Positions 7,929 through 15,400 of a stretch of DNA of 64,000 nt are shown here, one piece after another (position 1 is the first letter of the stretch; each line of letters begins with the position of its first letter). The DNA is from Saccharothrix ecbatanensis (lineage in GTDB: Bacteria; Actinomycetota; Actinomycetes; Mycobacteriales; Pseudonocardiaceae). The stretch is taken from the NCBI RefSeq assembly GCF_014205015.1, contig NZ_JACHMO010000001.1:6634001-6698000 (forward strand), given 5' to 3'. Both the position numbers and the translations under genes were made by a program. The notes under the pieces were generated by a model. The model saw only the letters and a list, made by a program, of their open reading frames with translations, did not search any database and was not told the DNA's origin.

Positions 7929-8317
7929 TGCTTGACGCGCTCCCTGTCCTGAAGGGCCGGGTCTCCGGTGCGGCCGCGCCGCCTCCGATATGCCTCTCGC
8001 GGCACCGCCCACCCCGTCAGGTCCGTATCGCCTCCCCGCCCGACAGGCGGCGAGGAACTTGTCGACCGCGTTGTGCACCGGGGCGCAACCTGGACGCAGT
8101 CTGATCTTCAACGGCGAACCATACCGGTGCGCTTCCGATCGGCGTGGCCGTTCACAGAGGTGGAGCGGTGAACAACCGGCATGATCGCGGTTGAGCTGCA
8201 TGGATGGAGCTTATCGAACATAAGTTCGAACGGCGAGGGTGTTGAAGATCGATCACCCGAAGGTGTCGCGCGCGTCGTCGCCGGGTGCGGGGTTCCGCAT
8301 CCGTCAGGCAGGTCGGA
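7929..8317. other. 389-base gap between Doc-like and RHH genes; no convincing gene
   Basis: The Doc frame stays open upstream to 8201 but the translation is basic and unlike any Doc N-terminus. No other frame gives a protein I can support. The gap contains the LexA-type box at 8214-8229. It may be a remnant of an insertion or a lost gene that split the toxin-antitoxin operon. Confidence 0.5.
8214..8229. promoter_or_regulatory. LexA/SOS-box consensus site
   Basis: TCGAACATAAGTTCGA is a perfect TCGAAC-N4-GTTCGA dyad, the LexA (SOS) box consensus of actinobacteria. No DNA-repair gene starts beside it; the nearest coding starts are the Doc-like gene (286 bases away, minus strand) and the TetR gene (371 bases away, plus strand). 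It may serve a lost gene or damage-inducible toxin expression. Confidence 0.65.
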
Positions 8318-8524
8318 TCAGGCGGAGCCCAGGCGGTCGAGCAGGCCCCGGTACTTGGGGAGCACGCGCCCGAGGACCTCGGACAGCTGCTCCTCCTTCT
8401 GCAACCTGGCCCACCGCTCGGCCAACGCCAAGCGCACGACCTCCTGCTTCGAACGTCCCTCGGCCGCGGCGAGTTCGTCGAGCCGCCGGTTCTCCTCTTC
8501 GCTCAGACGCAGAGTCATCGCCAT
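8318..8524 (-). CDS. Ribbon-helix-helix (CopG/RHH) antitoxin-like protein
   Basis: A 68-residue protein beginning MAMTLRLSEEENRRLDELAA, a classic ribbon-helix-helix DNA-binding fold, followed by a helical tail (EEQLSEVLGRVLPKYRGLLD) typical of antitoxins that precede Doc toxins in actinobacteria. RHH antitoxins bind their own promoter and neutralise the toxin through the tail. Here the toxin-like gene lies downstream on the same strand across a 389-base gap. It diverges from the TetR gene. Confidence 0.8.
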   Translation of the reverse strand: MAMTLRLSEEENRRLDELAAAEGRSKQEVVRLALAERWARLQKEEQLSEVLGRVLPKYRGLLDRLGSA

Positions 8525-8567
8525 GGGGAAGGACGGTACCAACTTGATACCACGTTGACTAGACCAC

Positions 8568-8577
8568 GTTATATAAC
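8568..8577. promoter_or_regulatory. Palindrome in the RHH/TetR divergent promoter region
   Basis: GTTATATAAC is a perfect 10-bp palindrome in the 75-base gap between the two divergent regulators, within an AT-rich stretch that also holds TTGACT upstream and two copies of CCACGTT. It could be the TetR or RHH operator; which of the two binds cannot be told. Confidence 0.4.
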
Positions 8578-8599
8578 ACTGTTGCGATACGATGGGCGA

Positions 8600-9190
8600 G
8601 TGCCACGACCCAAGACCCACGACGACGCGCTCCGCGCCCGACTGCTGGACCGCGCAGGAGAGTTGCTGTCCGCCGAAGGGCCAGGCGCTCTGAGCTTGCG
8701 CAGGCTCGCGGCGGATGTCAACACGTCCACGACCGCCGTCTACTCGCTGTTCGGCGGCAAGCCCGCACTGCTGAACTCCGTGTACGAAGAGGCATTCCGC
8801 CGATTCGGTGAACGCCTCACCGCCGTGCCGCAGACCGACGACCCGGTGGAGGACGTCGTCCAGTTGGGGTTGGCGTACCGGGAGAGCGCCCTCGCCGATC
8901 CCCAGTTCTACCTGGTGATGTTCAGCAAGGTGCCGGACTTCCAGCCTTCGGAGGACACCGAGGAGGCCGCCGTGCAGACGTTCCAGCCGGTGGTGCGGGA
9001 CGTCGGGCGCGCGGTCGAGTCCGGGATGTTCGCGCGGGAGCCGCACGAGCTGATCGCGGTGGCGATGTGGGGCATGGTGCACGGGCTGGTGAGCCTGGAG
9101 CTGAACGGGAACCTGCCGCCGGACGTCGAGATCGCCCCGGTCTACGAGCGCGCGCTGCGTGCGTTCGCGGACGGTTGGCGCCGGCGCTGA
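8600..9190 (+). CDS. TetR-family transcriptional regulator
   Basis: A 196-residue TetR regulator. Residues ~8-55 form the helix-turn-helix (LLDRAGELLSAEGPGALSLR, LAADVNTSTTAVYSLFGGK). The C-terminal ligand domain matches the TetR C-terminal type with FYLVMFSKVPDF and MWGMVHGLVSLELNG. The GTG at 8600 is chosen because the DNA-binding domain begins right after it. It probably represses its own gene and perhaps nearby genes; the ligand is unknown. It converges with the chitinase gene. Confidence 0.9.
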   Translation: MPRPKTHDDALRARLLDRAGELLSAEGPGALSLRRLAADVNTSTTAVYSLFGGKPALLNSVYEEAFRRFGERLTAVPQTDDPVEDVVQLGLAYRESALADPQFYLVMFSKVPDFQPSEDTEEAAVQTFQPVVRDVGRAVESGMFAREPHELIAVAMWGMVHGLVSLELNGNLPPDVEIAPVYERALRAFADGWRRR

Positions 9191-9200
9191 ACGTGGAGGT

Positions 9201-9242
9201 GGGGTCCGGGGAGGCGGCCGCCGCGAAACCTCCCCGGACCCC
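9201..9242. terminator. Bidirectional terminator hairpin
   Basis: Fourteen-bp perfect stem, GGGGTCCGGGGAGG (9201-9214) with CCTCCCCGGACCCC (9229-9242), between the convergent TetR and chitinase genes. There is no U-run, as is common in high-GC actinobacteria. Confidence 0.8.
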
Positions 9243-9254
9243 GTGGACTGTCCG

Positions 9255-10562
9255 CTATCGGGACAGTCCGCTGGTGAGCGCTTTGATCAGCTCGCCGTCG
9301 GCGGTGTCGCCGTCGAGCGACCAGATCATCGCGCCGCCAAGGCGCCGTTCCGCCACGTAACGGCCCTTGCGCTTCATCTCGACCGGGTCGTCCCAGGTCC
9401 AGAACGTCGTGCCGTCGAACAGCCACGCGTGGCCGGCCTTGGTGTCCCGGTGCACGGTGAAGTTCGGCAGTTGTGCCTTGAGGATCCGGTAGTCCTCGTA
9501 CCCGGCCTCGTAGGTCGCGGGCGCGGGGCCGGTGGCGGGCTGGAACAGGCCGTTGTTCTCGTTGCGCACGCCCGTCCAGCCGCGGCTGTAGAACGGGACG
9601 CCCATGACGACCTTGCTCTTCGGCGCGCCGGACTTCAGGTAGTGGTCGATCGCCACCTGGGAGCTGAACTGCGGCGCGGTCGGGTCGGCCGAGGGCGTGC
9701 GGAGCGAGGACTGCTGGTTGGTCAGCGGGTCCCAGGCGCCGTGGAAGTCGTAGCCCTGGATCGTGCCGAAGGTCAGCAGTTCGAAGACCTTGGCGACCTC
9801 GAAGCCCCGGTCCACCTGGCGCGGGTCGGCGGGCAGGAACGCGGTGAGGTCGTAGCGCTTGCCGGTCTGCCGGGTGAGCTTGCCGAGCTGCTTGCGGTAC
9901 TCGACCAGGAGCGCGGTGAAGTTCTGCTTGTCCTCGGGGCGGACGACGTTGCCGGGTGCGGCTTCCGACGACGGCCACTCCCAGTCGAGGTCGATGCCGT
10001 CGAACACGCCTGCCGCGGCGCCCGGTGCGGCGTCGGGGAAGTTGCCCTTGAGCCACATGTCGAGGCAGGAGGCGACGTGGGAGGCGCGGGACTCGGGGGT
10101 GAGGGCGGCGTTGGAGAAGTACTTGGAGCCGGTCCAGCCGCCCAGGGAGATGTTGATGCGCAGCTTGGGGTGCTTAACCTTGAGCTGCTTGAGCTGGTTG
10201 AGGTTGCCGGAGAGCGGTTGGCCCGCGACGTCCGCGGTGCCGTCGACGCTCTGCTCGGCGGTGAACGGGCGCTGGTAGTCGGCCCAGGTGTCGGCGCTGA
10301 CGCACTTGCCGGACTCGTCCAGGAAGCCGAAGGCGTAGTTCAGGTGCGTGAGGCGGGGTGCGGTGCCATTGGCCACGAGGTCTTTGACCAGGAAGTTCCG
10401 GCCGTAGCCGCTCCACTGCGTGTAGTACCCGACCGTTCGCGCCTTGTCGTGGCCGCCGCCGTGCCTGTCTTCCGCCACGGCTTGCGGTGCCAGCGACACA
10501 GTCATCCCTGCCGCCATCACGGTGGCCAGGAGGGCGGGAAGCACCCTTCTTCGACTCGACAT
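9255..10562 (-). CDS. Secreted GH18 chitinase
   Basis: A 435-residue glycoside hydrolase family 18 enzyme that cleaves beta-1,4 bonds in chitin. The catalytic motif DGIDLDWEW is at residues 188-196 with the acid/base Glu at 195; SLGGW (139-143) and the late MIWSLDGD are other family marks. Residues 1-30 form a signal peptide (SSRRR, hydrophobic core LPALLATVMAAGM, cleavage near AVA-ED). The ATG at 10562 is chosen because GAGGAG lies just upstream and the signal peptide begins there. No separate chitin-binding domain is seen. Two DasR-type sites lie upstream, so it should respond to N-acetylglucosamine. Confidence 0.95.
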   Translation of the reverse strand: MSSRRRVLPALLATVMAAGMTVSLAPQAVAEDRHGGGHDKARTVGYYTQWSGYGRNFLVKDLVANGTAPRLTHLNYAFGFLDESGKCVSADTWADYQRPFTAEQSVDGTADVAGQPLSGNLNQLKQLKVKHPKLRINISLGGWTGSKYFSNAALTPESRASHVASCLDMWLKGNFPDAAPGAAAGVFDGIDLDWEWPSSEAAPGNVVRPEDKQNFTALLVEYRKQLGKLTRQTGKRYDLTAFLPADPRQVDRGFEVAKVFELLTFGTIQGYDFHGAWDPLTNQQSSLRTPSADPTAPQFSSQVAIDHYLKSGAPKSKVVMGVPFYSRGWTGVRNENNGLFQPATGPAPATYEAGYEDYRILKAQLPNFTVHRDTKAGHAWLFDGTTFWTWDDPVEMKRKGRYVAERRLGGAMIWSLDGDTADGELIKALTSGLSR

Positions 10563-10589
10563 GCTTCTCCTCGGGCAGCCCTGCCTCTG

Positions 10590-10624
10590 TGGTCCAGACC
10601 ACGCTAACGACAAGGTCTAGACCA
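10590..10624 (-). promoter_or_regulatory. Two DasR-responsive elements (chitinase direct repeats)
   Basis: TGGTCCAGACCA (10590-10601) and AGGTCTAGACCA (10613-10624) are spaced 23 bases start to start, 28 bases or more upstream of the chitinase ATG. They match the 12-bp repeats seen upstream of Streptomyces chitinase genes, which the GntR-type repressor DasR binds (dre sites) and releases with amino-sugar phosphates. The dasR gene itself is not in the window. Confidence 0.8.
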
Positions 10625-10766
10625 CTTCTACCCCCGAACGGCCGAATCCATTGATACGAATATTCCTCGCGTTGCTTGCAAACTTTTGCATGTGCGGGGT
10701 GGGGGGCGATCGCGCTAGCTTCGAAGTCGTTCGTTCAAGTTTGAATACGTTGGTTAGGGGGAGCTT

Positions 10767-11606
10767 GTGACGATCCTGGTGACCGGGGCGACCGGAACGA
10801 TCGGCGGCGCGGTCGTGCGGCAATTGGCGGCGGCGGGTGTGCCGGTGAAGGCGTTGACGCGGAACCCGGCGCGGGCCGTGCTGCCTGCCGGTGTGGAGGT
10901 GGTGGGAGGTGATCTGACGCGGCCGGGTGAGCTGCCGTTGGCGGGCGTGACGGCGGTGTTCCTGCTGGCGGCGATCGAGTCGGAGGACGCGGTGGCGCAC
11001 GCGGAGGCGTTCTTGGCCAGTGCGCCGGACCTGCGGCGGGTGGTGTTCCTGTCGAGCAACGCGGTGACCGTGAAGCGGCCGGGGAGCTACGAGCTGCACT
11101 ACGACGTGGAGCGGGTGATCGAGGCGTCCGGGGTGGAGTGGACCCACGTGCGGCCGGGCGAGTTCATGGCCAACAAGCTGATCTGGGCGCGGACGATCAA
11201 GGCGGAGAACGTGGTGCGGGCGCCGTTCCCGGAGTCGGTGGGTGCGCCGGTGCACGAGGAGGACGTGGCCGAGGTGGCGGTGCACGCGTTGCTGCGTGAC
11301 GGGCACGCCGGCAAGGCGTACACGTTGAGCGGTCCCGAGGCTTTGACGCACGTCGAACAGGTCGCGGCCATCGGCCGGGGGTTGGGCCGGCCCATCACGT
11401 TCGAACGCCTGACCTACGGCCAGGCACGCGCCAGCCTGATCCGTGACGAGGGCCTGCCGTACGACGTCGCCGAGTACCTCCTCGGCTACATGGCCCAGCA
11501 CAACGAGGAACCGGCCTCCGTCACCCCCGACTTCACCACCGTCACGGGCCACCCGGGCCGCACCCTCGCCACCTGGGCCACCGACCACACCGCCGACCTC
11601 ACCTAA
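10767..11606 (+). CDS. NmrA-like/atypical SDR NAD(P)-binding protein
   Basis: A 279-residue Rossmann-fold protein starting at GTG with the dinucleotide-binding motif VTGATGTIGGAV (GxxGxxG, residues 5-16). The rest matches NmrA-like atypical SDR proteins: VVFLSSNAV, then HYDVERVIEASGVEWTHVRP and ALTHVEQVAAIGRGLGRP. There is no YxxxK catalytic pair in the usual place, so it may be a redox sensor or a reductase of quinones or azo dyes. GGGGGAGC lies just before the start. It diverges from the chitinase and ends at a palindromic repeat cluster. Confidence 0.85.
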   Translation: MTILVTGATGTIGGAVVRQLAAAGVPVKALTRNPARAVLPAGVEVVGGDLTRPGELPLAGVTAVFLLAAIESEDAVAHAEAFLASAPDLRRVVFLSSNAVTVKRPGSYELHYDVERVIEASGVEWTHVRPGEFMANKLIWARTIKAENVVRAPFPESVGAPVHEEDVAEVAVHALLRDGHAGKAYTLSGPEALTHVEQVAAIGRGLGRPITFERLTYGQARASLIRDEGLPYDVAEYLLGYMAQHNEEPASVTPDFTTVTGHPGRTLATWATDHTADLT

Positions 11607-11614
11607 CCCACCGC

Positions 11615-11842
11615 GTGAGTCCTACGTTCAGAACGCGCGAGTCGTACCTTCAGAACCACCGTGTCCTACGTTCAGGACCCCCGAATTCAACGCTCAGAAC
11701 AAACGATCTTGTACTGAGCGTTGAACTCGGGGGTCGCGAACGTAGGACTCACCCGTTCTGAACGTAGGACTCACGGGGCCTGAACGTAGGACTCACTGGT
11801 CCTGGGGGTTCGACACGCGGGGCCTGAGCGTTCGACTCGCGG
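11615..11842. repeat. Cluster of palindromic intergenic repeats (TGAACGTAGGACTCAC family)
   Basis: The gap between the convergent SDR and upp genes is made almost entirely of short related units. Left of centre they read in one direction (GTGAGTCCTACGTTCAGAAC at 11615-11634, then degenerate copies), and right of centre in the other (TGAACGTAGGACTCAC ending at 11774 and 11796, plus degenerate copies). The centre is a long hairpin at 11676-11735. The same units occur at 27700-27762. It is a dispersed non-coding repeat family that probably ends transcription from both sides; no protein is encoded. Confidence 0.8.
11676..11735. terminator. Long hairpin at the centre of the repeat cluster, bidirectional terminator
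   Basis: Two 22-base arms (11676-11697 and 11714-11735), complementary at all but one position, enclose a 16-base AT-richer loop. Each arm carries a TGAGCGTTGAA-type unit next to a run of five or six G/C pairs. Position between convergent genes fits a shared terminator. Confidence 0.75.
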
Positions 11843-12469
11843 TTAGTGGACGGCGCCGTACTGGCGGTCGCCGGCGTCGCCGAGGCCGGGGACGATGAAG
11901 CCCGAGTCGTTCAGGCGTTCGTCGATGCTGGCGGTGACGAGGCGGACGGGGAGGCCCGAGTCCTCCAGGTGCTTGATGCCCTCGGGCGCGGCCAAGGCGC
12001 AGATCGCCGTCACGTCGGTGGCGCCGCGGTCGGTGAGCAGGCGGATCGTGTAAGCCATGGAACCGCCGGTGGCGAGCATCGGGTCCAGCACGAACACCGG
12101 ACGGCCGGCCAGCGACTCGGGCAGCGACTCCATGTACGGCGTCGGCTGGAGGGTCTCCTCGTCACGCGCCAAGCCGACGAACCCCATCTGCGCGTCCGGG
12201 ATCAGCTTGTGCGCCTGGTCCGCCATGCCGAGACCGGCACGCAGCACCGGCACCAGCAGCGGCGGGTTGGCCAAGCGGTAGCCGGTGGTCCGGGCGACGG
12301 GCGTGTGCACCCGCTCCTCCGCCACCGGCAGGTCACGCGTGGCCTCGTAGACGAGCATCACGGTGAGCTCGTGCAGCGCGGCACGGAACGCCGCGTTGTC
12401 CGTGCGGGCGTCGCGCATGGTGGTCAGCCGCGCCCTGGCCAGTGGGTGATCGACAACGAGGACGTCCAT
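11843..12469 (-). CDS. upp: Uracil phosphoribosyltransferase
   Basis: A 208-residue enzyme that makes UMP from uracil and PRPP (pyrimidine salvage, cytoplasm). The PRPP-binding loop [14 protein letters not shown] (about residues 125-138) and the uracil-binding end [15 protein letters not shown] are intact, and length equals the family norm. ATG start. It diverges from the STAND gene with 29 bases between starts. With deoA, cdd, add, deoC and the nucleoside transporter elsewhere in the window it completes a nucleobase salvage set. Confidence 0.97.
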   Translation of the reverse strand: MDVLVVDHPLARARLTTMRDARTDNAAFRAALHELTVMLVYEATRDLPVAEERVHTPVARTTGYRLANPPLLVPVLRAGLGMADQAHKLIPDAQMGFVGLARDEETLQPTPYMESLPESLAGRPVFVLDPMLATGGSMAYTIRLLTDRGATDVTAICALAAPEGIKHLEDSGLPVRLVTASIDERLNDSGFIVPGLGDAGDRQYGAVH

Positions 12470-12498
12470 GGTCGAACAGTATGTGGTACGTGTAGGCG

Positions 12499-15400
12499 AT
12501 GCCCGACGGCTCGTTACCCACCTCCGTCGTCCGCCTCCTCGACGCCCGCGGTGGGACGGTCGGTGCAGGAGTCGTGCTGGGCGGCCACGTCGTCACGTGC
12601 GCCCATGTGGTCAACCTGGCCCTGGGACTGGACGAACGGTCGCCCGAGCAGCCGTCCGGGACGATCGAGGTCGACTTCCCCGCGTTGGACGGCGTAACGG
12701 CGACAGCGCACGTGCACTCGTGGGCTCCCCCGCCGCCGGAGGAAGGCCAAGCCGGTGACGACGTGGCCGTCCTGGAGTTGCACCTACCCGACGACGTGAC
12801 ACCAGCGCGGTTGATCTCGACTCCGCTCCGCAACGGCAGTCCGGTCGACGTGCTCGGCTACCCGGCGGGCCGACCGGACGGCGCGTGGGTGCGGGCGGTG
12901 GTGCGCGGCCAGGTCGGCGGACGGCTGTTGCAGCTGGACAGCGACTCGGCGTTGACCGTGCAGCGCGGGTACAGCGGCAGCCCGGTGTGGGATCCGGCGA
13001 CCGGCCGGGTGGTGGGCATCATCGCCACGGCCGCGACACAGGACAGCTACGCCATCACGGCCGAACGGTTGGGCCAGGCGATCCCGGAAGGGCCGGACAA
13101 CCTCACCGTGCTGCACCTGGCCGGGACGAGGTTCGGCTCGGGTCGGGAGGTGTGGTCGCCCGGCAGCTTCGGCGAGCTGCGGCCCGACCTGATCGTGTTC
13201 ACCGGTGACCTGACCGAGCACGGCATGCCCGACGAGTTCGTGGACGGTTTCGGGTTCCTGGCCGAGGTGGCGGAGGCGGTGCGACTGCCGCGCGAACGGG
13301 TGGTAGTCGTGCCGGGGACGCGGGACGTGAACCGGCGCGCGTGTGGGGCGTACTTCGCGCAGGAAGAGGCCTGGGGGCGCGTGCCGACTTGGCCGTACTG
13401 GCCGAAGTGGGGTCCGTTCGCGGCGGCGTTCCAGGAGTTCTACGGCGGCCGGTTCAGCTTCACGCCGGACGAGCCGTGGACGCTGTTCGACTACCCGGAC
13501 CTGGAACTCGTGGTCGCCGGGATGAACACCACGATGCCGGTGACGCATGAGAGCGACGGCTTCGGGTTGGGCGAACCGCAGGTCGAGCGGTTCGAGGAGC
13601 TGCTCCGCCATCCCACGCGCCCCGACTGGGGTCGGCTGTGCGCCGTTCAGGGACCGGTCGAACCGAGTTCGCCCGTGGACCTGCGGTTGGCCAGTCCACG
13701 GCACGAGAGCGCCAGTTGGTCACTCGCCACCGTGCCGGCTCGGGATCGTCGTCTCGCGATGGCCTCGACCGTGGAGCTGCGCGGGGTTTCGGACACCTTC
13801 TTCGAGAGGGTGCTGGAGGCCACCAAGGTCGCGCACCCGACCGCGACCGTCACGCCGCGACCCGAGGACCACTACCTCCGGGTGTCGAAGCAACGCCCAG
13901 GTGGCGGCTTCGAGCAGTGGCCGGTCGGGGTGTCCGCCGAACTCGAAGACGCAGAGCTGAACCGGTTCGTGGAGCAGGTGCACAAGTCGTTCGCGGCGGC
14001 GGACCCATCGGTGCCGTCCGAGCTGGTCTACAGCGGACCGCCGGCCCCATCGGAACTCGTGCTGGCGGCGCGGCGGAAGGGCGTGCGGCTGCGCAGCTTC
14101 GTGGAGTACGGCGGCTTGCTGGACCTGCGCCCGTTGGCGGACCGGCAGGCACGACGGCTCGCGGCCGACCAGGTGTACCCGGCTGACCTGTACGTGCCGC
14201 AGCGGTTCGGCATCGCGGGGTCGCCGGACGGTGGCGACGACCTGCTCGACCGGACGCTCACGTGGCTGCGTGAGGAGGTCGCGCGGTTCGTGGTGGTGCT
14301 GGGCGACTTCGGGCGCGGCAAGTCGTTTCTGTTGCGGCAGTTGACGCGCGCGTTGCCCGACGAGCACCCCGGCCTGATGCCGGTGCTGGTGGAGCTGCGC
14401 AGCCTGGAGAAGGCGCCGACGTTGGACGAGCTGCTGGCACAGCACCTGGTCCGCGAGGGCGTCGAGGACGTCGGCGTGACCAGGCTCCAGTACATGATCA
14501 GCAGCGGTCGGTTGGCGTTGTTGTTCGACGGGTTCGATGAACTGGAACTGCGGGTCGGGTACGACAACGCGGCCGACTACCTGACCACGTTGATGAAGGC
14601 CGTCACCGATCGGGCGAAGGTCGTGCTGACCAGTCGGACCCAGCACTTCAGGTCCACCAACCAGGTTCTGAACGCGTTGGGGCAGAAGGTGTCGGCGTTG
14701 GCCGCCAGCCGGGTGGTGGTGCTGGAGGACTTCACCGACGACCAGATCCGCAGCTTCCTCACCAAGCACTACGGCGGTGATCGGGAACGGGCGGCGGCTC
14801 GGTTCGCGTTGTTGGGTGCGATCCACGACTTGCTCGGGTTGTCACGGAACCCCCGGATGCTGTCGTTCATCGCCGACCTGGACGACGAGCGGCTGCGTGA
14901 GGTGCAGGAGGAGCACGGACGGATCAGCGCGGCCGAGCTGTACCGGGAGCTGGTCGACTTCTGGCTGGTGCAGGAGGTGAACCGGCAGCGGCACCGGTTG
15001 GGGATTCCGTCGTTCGACGGGGCCGAGCGGCTGGCGGCGTGCACTGCGTTGGCGCTGCGGCTGTGGGAGACGACGGCGACGACGATTCAGACGTCTGATC
15101 TCGCGGACACCGTCGTGCGGACGTTGGCCAGGTTGACCGAGCGGGGTTACTCGATCGATCAGGCGGCGCACGCGGTCGGGTCAGGGTCGTTGCTGGTGCG
15201 GACGGAGACGGGCGGGTTCACGTTCGTCCACCAGTCGGTGATGGAGTGGCTGGTCGCCAAGGTCGCGGCGGACGAGCTGCCCAAGACGGAGATCGTCAAC
15301 CGGAAGATGTCCCGGCTCATGGTCGACTTCCTGTGCGACTTGGCAGGTCACAAGGTGGCGCTGAGCTGGGCACGGAACGTCCTGGCGCATCCTGACGCGG

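Noticed and set aside
8318..9082. A 254-residue minus-strand frame ending in the RHH protein
   Set aside because: The upstream part is antisense to the TetR gene; only the last 68 residues show the RHH pattern.
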